Under the pieces are notes generated by a model that was not told where the DNA came from, made no database searches, and saw nothing but the letters and a program-made list of their open reading frames with translations. 64,000 nt of DNA. Source: Methylobacterium sp. R2-1. GTDB taxonomy: Bacteria; Pseudomonadota; Alphaproteobacteria; Rhizobiales; Beijerinckiaceae. The stretch covers positions 62,001 through 126,000 of the forward strand of contig NZ_JACHWM010000001.1 of NCBI RefSeq assembly GCF_014191355.1, given 5' to 3'. This document shows, piece after piece, positions 47,309 through 53,934 of the stretch. Within the stretch, counting starts at the first letter, position 1. Each line of letters begins with the position of its first letter. The position numbers and the translations under genes were made by a program.

Positions 47309-47428
47309 CGGGTAACCGGTGGGCGGATGCCCGCGCCCCTTGACCGGGGCGCCGGGCCTGCGCAGGGTCCCGAGCGCCGGTATCCGATCATGCGATGCCG
47401 CATGGTACGGGTTCCGTTTGCGCGCCTT

Positions 47429-47752
47429 ATGACGAAGTTCAGCCTCGACGACCTCGCCGCCCTCGTGGACAGCCGGGCGGGCACGCCTCCCGAGACTTCC
47501 TACACCGCAAAGCTCCTCTCCGAGGGCACTGCCAAGGCGGCCAAGAAGCTCGGCGAGGAGGCGGTCGAGGCCGCCATCGCCGCCGTGCAGGGCGACCGCA
47601 AGGCGCTCGTGTCGGAGGCGGCGGACGTTCTCTACCACCTCGTCGTGATGCTGAAGGCGGCCGGCGTGCCGCTCGACGATGTGATGACGGAGCTCGGCCG
47701 GCGCACGGCCCAGAGCGGGCTCGCCGAGAAGGCGGCGCGGAGGCATACATGA
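47429..47752 (+). CDS. hisE: Phosphoribosyl-ATP diphosphatase
   Basis: 107 residues from [19 protein letters not shown] MazG-like all-alpha NTP pyrophosphohydrolase: [18 protein letters not shown] and [16 protein letters not shown] hold the acidic metal-binding residues. Step 2 of histidine synthesis; a separate HisE rather than a HisIE fusion is the alphaproteobacterial form. The stop overlaps the coaA ATG (ATGA). Confidence 0.95.
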   Translation: MTKFSLDDLAALVDSRAGTPPETSYTAKLLSEGTAKAAKKLGEEAVEAAIAAVQGDRKALVSEAADVLYHLVVMLKAAGVPLDDVMTELGRRTAQSGLAEKAARRHT

Positions 47753-48762
47753 TCGGCGCCCCGATCCCGTCGGCCGGGATCGAACCGGAAGAGCGCCAGA
47801 ACCCGGTGACCGGCCAGGGGCCGGGCCGCCTCTCGCCCTACCGGATTTTTTCGCGCGAGGAATGGGCCCAGCTTCGCGCCGACACCCCGCTGACGCTGAC
47901 AGCCGAGGATATCGGTCGGCTACAATCCCTCAACGACCCGATCTCCATCGAGGAGGTCGTGGCGATCTACCTGCCGCTCTCGCGCCTGCTCTCGCTCTAC
48001 GTCGCGGCGACACAAGGGCTGTTCAAGGCGACGCAGCGCTTCCTGCTCGCCGAGCACGAAGCGAAAGTACCGTATATCATCGGGCTCGCCGGCTCGGTGG
48101 CAGTCGGCAAATCGACCACGGCGCGGGTGCTGAAGGCGTTGCTCGCCCGCTGGCCCAACACCCCGAAGGTCGATCTCATCACGACCGACGGCTTCCTCCA
48201 TCCCAACGCCGAACTGCAGCGCATGGGCGCGATGGAGCGCAAGGGGTTCCCCGAGAGCTACGACAGCGCCGCCCTTCTGCGGTTCCTTGCCGACATCAAG
48301 GCTGGCCACAAGCGGGTCTCGGCGCCGGTCTATTCCCACCTCGTCTACGATGTGGTCCCCGGTGAGGAGCAGGTGATCGAGTCTCCCGACATCCTGATCG
48401 TCGAGGGTCTGAACGTCCTCCAGCCCGCTCGCCTGCCGCGGGACGGTACCGCGATTCCCTTCGTCTCCGACTTCTTCGACTTCTCGATCTATCTCGACGG
48501 ACACGAGGACGACCTGCACCGCTGGTACGTCAACCGCTTCCTGCGGCTGCGCCAGACCGCCTTCCGCGATCCACTCTCCTACTTCCGCAAATATGCCGAG
48601 GTCACCGAGAGCGACGCGCTGGAGATCGCGGACCAACTCTGGACCACGATCAACCTGCCGAACCTGCGCGACAACATCCTGCCCACGCGACAGCGGGCCA
48701 GCTTGATCCTCGCCAAGGGGCCGAGCCATCGCATCGAGAGCGTGGCGCTGCGGCGGTTGTGA
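47749..48762 (+). CDS. coaA: Pantothenate kinase type I
   Basis: Phosphorylates pantothenate, the committed step of CoA synthesis. 337 residues. Marks: [20 protein letters not shown], the P-loop [64 protein letters not shown] and EGLNVLQP. The start overlaps the hisE stop, and the hisE-coaA order is common in Rhizobiales, so it shares the histidine transcript. Confidence 0.96.
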   Translation: MIGAPIPSAGIEPEERQNPVTGQGPGRLSPYRIFSREEWAQLRADTPLTLTAEDIGRLQSLNDPISIEEVVAIYLPLSRLLSLYVAATQGLFKATQRFLLAEHEAKVPYIIGLAGSVAVGKSTTARVLKALLARWPNTPKVDLITTDGFLHPNAELQRMGAMERKGFPESYDSAALLRFLADIKAGHKRVSAPVYSHLVYDVVPGEEQVIESPDILIVEGLNVLQPARLPRDGTAIPFVSDFFDFSIYLDGHEDDLHRWYVNRFLRLRQTAFRDPLSYFRKYAEVTESDALEIADQLWTTINLPNLRDNILPTRQRASLILAKGPSHRIESVALRRL

Positions 48763-48813
48763 CCGGAGGCTGCGGTCGCTGCGTGTCCCGCTGTCTGCAT
48801 CGATCGCCGCCGC

Positions 48814-49227
48814 TCAGTAATTCGGCCAGAGCCCTCGCGTCGCGAGTTCGAGCATGTGTCCGTCCGGATCGCGGAAGTAGAGGCTCGTCGCCCCGCTCGG
48901 CCAAGAGACGCGTCCTTCGATCACGACGCCGTTCGCGTCGAACTTCACCTCCCAGGCGGGCAGCTCGTCTTCGGTCGTGCCGAAGCAGAGATGCAGCGGC
49001 CCCGTCCCATCATGCGCCGGGATCAACCCGCCATGCAGGCGCTGCGGGGACACGGATGCCCCCCTCCTGAAGAGCAGAAGCACATTCCGGCCACCGACAT
49101 CGTAGGCCCAGAGCGTCTCCGACTTCAGGATGCGCTCCAGGCCGATGACGGTTTCATAGAACTCGTGAGCTCTCTGCAGATCATCGACGTAGAGCGCCGT
49201 CTCCAGGATGCGATCGGGGCGTGGCAT
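48814..49227 (-). CDS. VOC (glyoxalase-like) family protein
   Basis: 137 residues starting MPRPDRILETALYVDD. Two beta-alpha-beta-beta-beta repeats: ALYVDDLQRAHEFYETVIGL with VLLLFRRG, and PLHLCFGTTEDELPAWE with SLYFRDPDGHMLELATRGLWP. Metal ligands expected at the conserved His and Glu positions (including HMLEL). The metal-dependent fold covers dioxygenases, lyases and resistance proteins, so the reaction is open. A longer in-frame start at 49290 has no family match. Confidence 0.85.
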   Translation of the reverse strand: MPRPDRILETALYVDDLQRAHEFYETVIGLERILKSETLWAYDVGGRNVLLLFRRGASVSPQRLHGGLIPAHDGTGPLHLCFGTTEDELPAWEVKFDANGVVIEGRVSWPSGATSLYFRDPDGHMLELATRGLWPNY

Positions 49228-49482
49228 CGGTGGGAGTGTCCTTCCATCCGTCAGGCGACGCGGATCGGCCGTCACCCATTCTCCTCTCATCCCCGTTCCG
49301 CTGTGAACCGCATCCCGGTGGAAAACACCGGGGACAACCCGCCAAACGGCTCAGCTTGCCTGCAAATTGCCCCGGCTTGCCCTGGGGATGCCACAACCTC
49401 GGCCGTGTTTGCGCCACATCCGGCAGCGCAAGTGTTGCCTACACGCCGCTGGCGCCATCACGAAGAGTGAGCGACGACAACG

Positions 49483-50616
49483 ATGCAGGGCCGTACGATC
49501 GGATCGCCGCGTACCACCTCGATGCCTCGCAAGAGCGGGCGTCCCACCCCGTCCTCCGACGTCATCACCCTCAATTCCCGCACGGGGCGCGACCATGGCA
49601 GCCGCACGGCGCTCGTCCGCTCCATCCTCTCCATGACCCTGCTGGCCGGAGGCCTGAGCGCGGTTCTCCTCAATGCCGGCACCGATCTCGGCCGAGCCGA
49701 GGCTTCGACCAAGATCTCCGATCTGGCCATGCCGAAGCCGCGCCTTCAGGCGCTGGCGCCCGAGAGCCCGGTTCCGTCGATGCTGGCGGCCTCATCGAGC
49801 TTCCACCCCGTGGGCGACCTCGACACCGAACTCGGTGCCAACACGGTGGACCGCGTTTCCTACGACTTCCTGCTCTCGCAGACGTCGACCGGCGATCCGA
49901 ACGACATCCTCGAATTTGGCCCGATGAAGATCCGCCGCCACCTCGTGCAGACCATCGTCAAGGCGGCTCAGGCCGTCCAGACCGATCCGGTTCTGCTCAT
50001 GGCGGTGGCCGACAAGGAGTCGAGCTTCATCACCGCCGTCCAGGCCAAGACCTCCTCGGCGACCGGACTGTTCCAGTTCATCGAGCGCACCTGGCTCGGC
50101 GTCATCCGCGATTTCGGCCCGAGATACGGGTACGAGAAGGAGGCTGCCCTGATCGTTCCGGACGCGAACGACCGGCCGTCGATCCAGGATCAGGCCGAGC
50201 GCACCCGCATCCTCGACCTGCGCCGCGATCCCTACCTCTCCGCCGTCATGGCCGGCGAGATGCTGAAGCGCGATGCCGGGCGCATCGCCCTGAAGATCGG
50301 CCGCGAGTTGTCCCTGGGCGAGGTCTACCTCGCGCACTTCCTCGGGCCGGACGACGCCGAGAACTTCCTGTCCCGGGTGGTCGACAAGCCGACCGCCGCC
50401 GCCGCGGCCCTGTTGCCCGGCCCGGCTCGGGCCAACCGCTCGATCTTCTTCGGCGGCACCACCGGCCGGGGCCGCCACCGCAAGCCCGCGAGCCTCTCGG
50501 TCGCCCAGGTGCACCAGAAGTTCGAGGCGATGATGAGCACCCGCGGCGATCGCTACCGCGATGTGCGCAGCGTGGCCGGCCTCGTCGCCCTCGCCGATGC
50601 CGAGGCGGTTCAGTAA
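49483..50616 (+). CDS. Exported lytic transglycosylase-like (SLT domain) protein
   Basis: 377 residues. A long basic N-terminus precedes a membrane anchor or signal (SILSMTLLAGGLSAVLLNAG, about residues 46-66), then a disordered stretch and an SLT domain. The catalytic Glu is in MAVADKESSFITAVQAKTS, with TGLFQFIERTWLGVIRDFG and the later EVYLAHFLGPDDAENFLS. Such enzymes cleave the glycan strand to 1,6-anhydro products. A Ser/Lys-rich C-terminus follows. It precedes the NepR-receiver gene by 167 bases. Confidence 0.85.
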   Translation: MQGRTIGSPRTTSMPRKSGRPTPSSDVITLNSRTGRDHGSRTALVRSILSMTLLAGGLSAVLLNAGTDLGRAEASTKISDLAMPKPRLQALAPESPVPSMLAASSSFHPVGDLDTELGANTVDRVSYDFLLSQTSTGDPNDILEFGPMKIRRHLVQTIVKAAQAVQTDPVLLMAVADKESSFITAVQAKTSSATGLFQFIERTWLGVIRDFGPRYGYEKEAALIVPDANDRPSIQDQAERTRILDLRRDPYLSAVMAGEMLKRDAGRIALKIGRELSLGEVYLAHFLGPDDAENFLSRVVDKPTAAAAALLPGPARANRSIFFGGTTGRGRHRKPASLSVAQVHQKFEAMMSTRGDRYRDVRSVAGLVALADAEAVQ

Positions 50617-50783
50617 GGCGAAGGCTGCGGCCGCCCGACGCGCGGCAAGCCCGCGGCGGTGAAAATCTCCCTTCGACGCAACTGAGCGGCATCTGCCCGC
50701 TTTGTTGTGCTGTGCGGCGCTTCGGACATCGATCCGTGAGAGGTCCTTTGCCGCCCGGATGCGCGAGAGAGGATCGTTTCGCC

Positions 50784-51368
50784 TTGAACGACTCGTTTCG
50801 AGACCGATCGCACCGGGGGATAGCCGATGATCCCCTGCTGCCGAGCATGAAACTCGATCAGATCGGGCAGGCGCTCGCCTCCTGCTACGATAACCTCGTG
50901 GCGGAAGGCATTCCTGATCATCTCGCCGCTCTGGTTCGGCGCGTCGATCATGCGGAACGTTCTCAGGCCGAGAAAGCCGAACGCCCTGACGCCCGCATCG
51001 CCCTCGTGGTCGAGGATGAGCGCGACACCCGCGAGTTGGCGGAGAGCGTGCTGGAAGAAACCGAGATGCACGTGATCGGCTGTGACAGTGCCGAACATGC
51101 TCTGGGCGTCCTGCAGGAGCGGGGCGGCGAGGTCGCCCTGGTCTTCGCCGATATCCGCCTTGCGGGGGCCATGGACGGGCTTCAACTCGCCCGCGCCATT
51201 GCAACCCTCTGGCCCCGAACCCGTCTGGTCGTGACGTCCGGCGTCGAGCCTGAGCCCGGCGTGGCTCTACCGGAAGGAGCCGTCTTCATTCCGAAGCCCT
51301 GGCGCGCCTTCGACGTGCTGGTCGAGGCCGAGCGGGCCGCGCGCGATCCTTCGCCGCCGGTGAGCTGA
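50784..51368 (+). CDS. NepR-like anti-sigma domain fused to a response-regulator receiver domain
   Basis: 194 residues from TTG 50784 (AGAGAGGA upstream); ATG 50847 would give 173 and also fits. Residues 22-55 (KLDQIGQALASCYDNLV...GIPDHLAALVRRVD) match the core of NepR, the anti-sigma factor that holds the general stress sigma EcfG: I-G-x-x-L, Y-D-x-L-V-x-E and P-D-x-x-x-x-L are all present. A short linker leads to a receiver domain (about 71-185) with Glu77-Asp78, phospho-acceptor Asp123 in FADIRLAG, Thr151 and Lys171 in FIPKPW. The receiver lacks the FATGUY motif of PhyR. In the known system NepR and the receiver are on separate proteins. No sigma factor or kinase is adjacent. Confidence 0.8.
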   Translation: MNDSFRDRSHRGIADDPLLPSMKLDQIGQALASCYDNLVAEGIPDHLAALVRRVDHAERSQAEKAERPDARIALVVEDERDTRELAESVLEETEMHVIGCDSAEHALGVLQERGGEVALVFADIRLAGAMDGLQLARAIATLWPRTRLVVTSGVEPEPGVALPEGAVFIPKPWRAFDVLVEAERAARDPSPPVS

Positions 51369-51978
51369 TCCGCGCGAAAGAGTTGAGATCGGGCTGGCGG
51401 AAGCGCCGTATCGAACGATCCTCAGGCCGCGACCCGTTCGCTGCGACGGCGCCTGGGTCGGAATTGAAGGGTGGGAGCCGAGCAGGCTCATGACCGCAGC
51501 GCCGATGCCGACGCGGACAAGCTTCTTTTCAATCTGCTCCCAATACAGCGTGTTTTCGAGAGCGCTGATGTGCTCCCTCTTCTTCGACGAATCATTATCC
51601 CGGGCATGTCACTGATCGAGAGACTGCCACTGGACGGATGACCGTCGGCGATGATCCCGGCGGCGAGTGCTTGTAGGATTGAAGCCTCCTCGACCTTCTT
51701 CTTCAGGCGGCGGCTATCGAGCCTGCTTGAGACGTGCTTATCGGCCGTAATCTTCGTGATGCTTGACGCCTTCTTTGTCGGGGCCGCGTGTCGGCACGCG
51801 TCCGATCACCCCCAAGTGGCCGATTTGGCGGCCGATTTGGGAGTAACCACGGCGGTACGGCCAAGCTGATGTGAGCCGCCGCACGGCCGAGGCGTGGAAA
51901 ATCCGTAAACAGCAGGGAACCGAGCAAGCACAGTCACGCTTGTAATGGCAAAGATTACTGCACAGGTAGGTACCTGCG
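51369..51978. other. Intergenic region, possible gene remnant
   Basis: 610 bases without a convincing gene. On the minus strand one frame from about 51610 down to 51491 reads SSKKREHISALENTLYWEQI then EKKLVRVGIGAAVMSLLGS, protein-like in composition but directly after a stop and with no start codon, so it may be a decayed gene. The right end holds the promoter of the L,D-transpeptidase gene; GGAAC at 51916 followed 16 bases later by CGCTT is close to, but not, an EcfG-type promoter. Confidence 0.35.
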
Positions 51979-52653
51979 ATGAAGACCCTGGCATCTGTTC
52001 TCGCCGGCGTTGTCGGCGTCTGTGTTCTCGCGACCAACGTCGCCAGCGCCGCGCCCTACGACCCGTTCGGCTCCGACAGTGACGACTATTATCAGGAGCA
52101 GTCGTCGCAGGGCGGCTGGCCGGTCTACGATCCCTACACCGCGCAGCGCGGCTCCAGCGCCCAAGGTTACGGGCAGAGCTACGGTGAGGCCGAGGCGGCT
52201 CAGGCGCAGGTCGCCCGCATCCCCCGCGAGATCGTCCCCTACAGCACTCGCTACGCGCCGGGCACGATCGTTGTCTCGACGGCCGAGCGGCGGCTCTACT
52301 ACGTGCTGCCCGGTGGACAGGCGGTTCGCTACGGTGTCGGCGTGGGACGTCCGGGCTTCACTTGGAGCGGCGTGAACAAGATCACCGCCAAGCGTGAGTG
52401 GCCGGGCTGGACGCCTCCGGCCGCGATGCTGGCCCGCCGCCCCGATCTGCCGCGCTACATGGCCGGCGGCATCGAGAACCCGCTCGGCGCCCGCGCGATG
52501 TATATCGGCCGGTCCGAGTACCGGATTCACGGCTCCAACGAGCCGGACACGATCGGTCAGGCCGTGTCCTCAGGGTGCATCCGCATGACCAACGAGGACG
52601 TCACCGACCTCTATTCCCGTGTGAAGGTCGGCGCCACGGTCGTCGTCAACTGA
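51979..52653 (+). CDS. L,D-transpeptidase (YkuD family)
   Basis: 224 residues. A signal peptide (VLAGVVGVCVLATNVASAA) precedes a Tyr/Gln/Ser-rich linker (about 26-80) and the YkuD domain: PGTIVVSTAERRLYYVLPGG, GVGVGRPGFTWSG, and the active site HGSNEP (His184) with SSGCIRM (Cys200). It forms 3-3 cross-links in peptidoglycan or attaches proteins to it. Abundant YkuD proteins are usual in Rhizobiales. A strong symmetric terminator follows. Confidence 0.93.
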   Translation: MKTLASVLAGVVGVCVLATNVASAAPYDPFGSDSDDYYQEQSSQGGWPVYDPYTAQRGSSAQGYGQSYGEAEAAQAQVARIPREIVPYSTRYAPGTIVVSTAERRLYYVLPGGQAVRYGVGVGRPGFTWSGVNKITAKREWPGWTPPAAMLARRPDLPRYMAGGIENPLGARAMYIGRSEYRIHGSNEPDTIGQAVSSGCIRMTNEDVTDLYSRVKVGATVVVN

Positions 52654-52675
52654 CAGTCGAGCAATTCGAGTCTTG

Positions 52676-52713
52676 AGAAGAGCCGCGGCGGAGAGATCCG
52701 CCGCGGCTCTTCT
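52676..52713. terminator. Bidirectional terminator
   Basis: A perfect 17-bp stem (AGAAGAGCCGCGGCGGA / TCCGCCGCGGCTCTTCT) with a GAGA loop between the L,D-transpeptidase gene and the convergent small exported-protein gene. There is no long T run, but the stem is very stable. Confidence 0.7.
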
Positions 52714-52774
52714 CGTCCCCCATCGGCTTTCCGCAACAGATCGTTTCGAAGCCGAGTGCCGCTGCTCAGGGAGC

Positions 52775-53095
52775 TTACGGCGCGACGCGGCCGACCGCCG
52801 TTTGCGGCCCATTGAGAAACGAAACCGGCATATCGCAGAAGCAGCGGGCTCCGAGTGGGCGCGGGCCCGGGAGTGGGCAGGAGAACGGTTGCAAGCCGCT
52901 GATGCCCGACTGCACGGCATCGCAATTGAGGCCCATGGCGCGGCGGGGCGGCGGACCGCCCCCGTCCCGATAAGGGCGGACGCGCGGCGGTGGCGCGTCG
53001 TAGCCGTCGTCGTAATATTGTGCCTGTGCAGGCGTGAGGCTTCCGACCGCGACGGCGGCGAGGGCCGCGAGGCCGAGGGTGCGAACGGAACGCAT
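52775..53095 (-). CDS. Small exported protein, hypothetical
   Basis: 106 residues. A clear signal peptide (LGLAALAAVAVGSLTPAQAQ) is followed by a Tyr/Asp- and Pro/Arg-rich stretch (QYYDDGYDAPPPRVRPYRDG) and a C-terminal part with four Cys (LNCD, SCPL, RCFCDMP), probably disulfide-linked. No domain was recognised. It is transcribed away from the phasin gene, on the same strand and downstream of it, but separated by a terminator. Confidence 0.6.
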   Translation of the reverse strand: MRSVRTLGLAALAAVAVGSLTPAQAQYYDDGYDAPPPRVRPYRDGGGPPPRRAMGLNCDAVQSGISGLQPFSCPLPGPRPLGARCFCDMPVSFLNGPQTAVGRVAP

Positions 53096-53210
53096 CGTGT
53101 CCAAAATCTCCGCTGGGCCGCCCACTCGGAGCTGGCGAGGCGTCGAGCCTTGCGGTGTCCGGACGGCGGAAAAGAGGCAAGAAGCCTGAGCGGAACTGAA
53201 CGATACGCGA

Positions 53211-53237
53211 ACGGCCCGCTCTGCTGGAGCGGGCCGT
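53211..53237 (-). terminator. Terminator after the phasin gene
   Basis: ACGGCCCGCTC / GAGCGGGCCGT, an 11-bp stem with a 5-base loop, 40 bases beyond the phasin stop on the minus strand. Confidence 0.65.
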
Positions 53238-53276
53238 CGGAGTCTGGACGGCTCGGGCCGAAGCCCGAAGGATCCG

Positions 53277-53753
53277 TTAGGAGTTCGCCTTCTGAGCGTC
53301 GTTGGCGTTCTCGCGGGCGGTCTCGACGCCCTGCTCGTAGGCCTGCCGGGCCTCCGCAGCACCTTGCTGCATGACGCTCTTGGCGTTCTCGGCGCTCTGC
53401 TGAAACGCGCTCTGGGCGAGACCGCCGAACTCCTTGGCCTGCGCCTGGATCGCCGCGAACTGCGCGCGCACGAATTCGGCCTGGTGCTGCATCGCCTCTT
53501 GGACGTCGCGGGCGCGCACGAGCTTCTGTGCGAGGTCAAACGCGGCGTTGACGTTCTGCTCAGCGTACTCGAAGCCGCGAGCCGAGATGTTGGTGGCGTT
53601 GCTACGGGCGAGGTCCGTCGACCCCTGCACCGTGTCCGCAGTGCGGCGGGCGGCACCGATGAAGGAGTCGAACGCCTTGCGAGCCTGCTCGACGCTCTTC
53701 TCGGCGAAATCGCGCATCTCGGTCGGGATTTCGTAGTTGGGAGTGCTGCTCAT
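53277..53753 (-). CDS. Phasin family protein
   Basis: 158 residues from MSSTPNYEIPTEMRDFAEKS, with AGAGGAG before the ATG; an upstream in-frame start (53840) lies inside the operator region. It is an all-helical, Ala/Gln-rich amphipathic protein with the phasin_2 pattern EKSVEQARKAFDSFIGAARR, ARGFEYAEQNVNAAFDLAQKL and VQEAMQHQAEFVRAQFAA. Phasins coat polyhydroxybutyrate granules. The palindromes upstream (53786-53813) look like PhaR-type operators. No pha synthesis gene is close. Confidence 0.92.
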   Translation of the reverse strand: MSSTPNYEIPTEMRDFAEKSVEQARKAFDSFIGAARRTADTVQGSTDLARSNATNISARGFEYAEQNVNAAFDLAQKLVRARDVQEAMQHQAEFVRAQFAAIQAQAKEFGGLAQSAFQQSAENAKSVMQQGAAEARQAYEQGVETARENANDAQKANS

Positions 53754-53785
53754 GTCTGTCTCCTCTGTCACACATTGAGCGCTCG

Positions 53786-53813
53786 TTGTGCGGCGCACAA
53801 TGTGCAATGCACA
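53786..53813. promoter_or_regulatory. Palindromic operator candidate upstream of the phasin gene
   Basis: Two adjacent palindromes: TTGTGC-ggc-GCACAA (53786-53800) and TGTGC-aat-GCACA (53801-53813). They lie 33-60 bases before the phasin ATG. GCAC-rich palindromes upstream of phasin genes are known targets of the PHB-responsive repressor PhaR in alphaproteobacteria; the assignment here is inference from position and symmetry. Confidence 0.5.
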
Positions 53814-53934
53814 ATAGCGCGGGGGCGACACTTTTGCCACCCCTGCCGGGCCGATTAAGGTTACCCGTTGATAAACGTGTGTCGGCGGCTTTCAGTGTCC
53901 ACGTCCGACGGCAGTTAAGTTACAGAGGAATTAT

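Noticed and set aside
49221..50783. Long plus-strand frame upstream of the NepR-receiver gene
   Set aside because: It overlaps the SLT gene in another frame and has shadow composition; only its 3' end is the real receiver protein.
51916..51941. Possible EcfG-type promoter before the L,D-transpeptidase gene
   Set aside because: GGAAC is present, but the -10 reads CGCTT rather than CGTT, so the match is incomplete.
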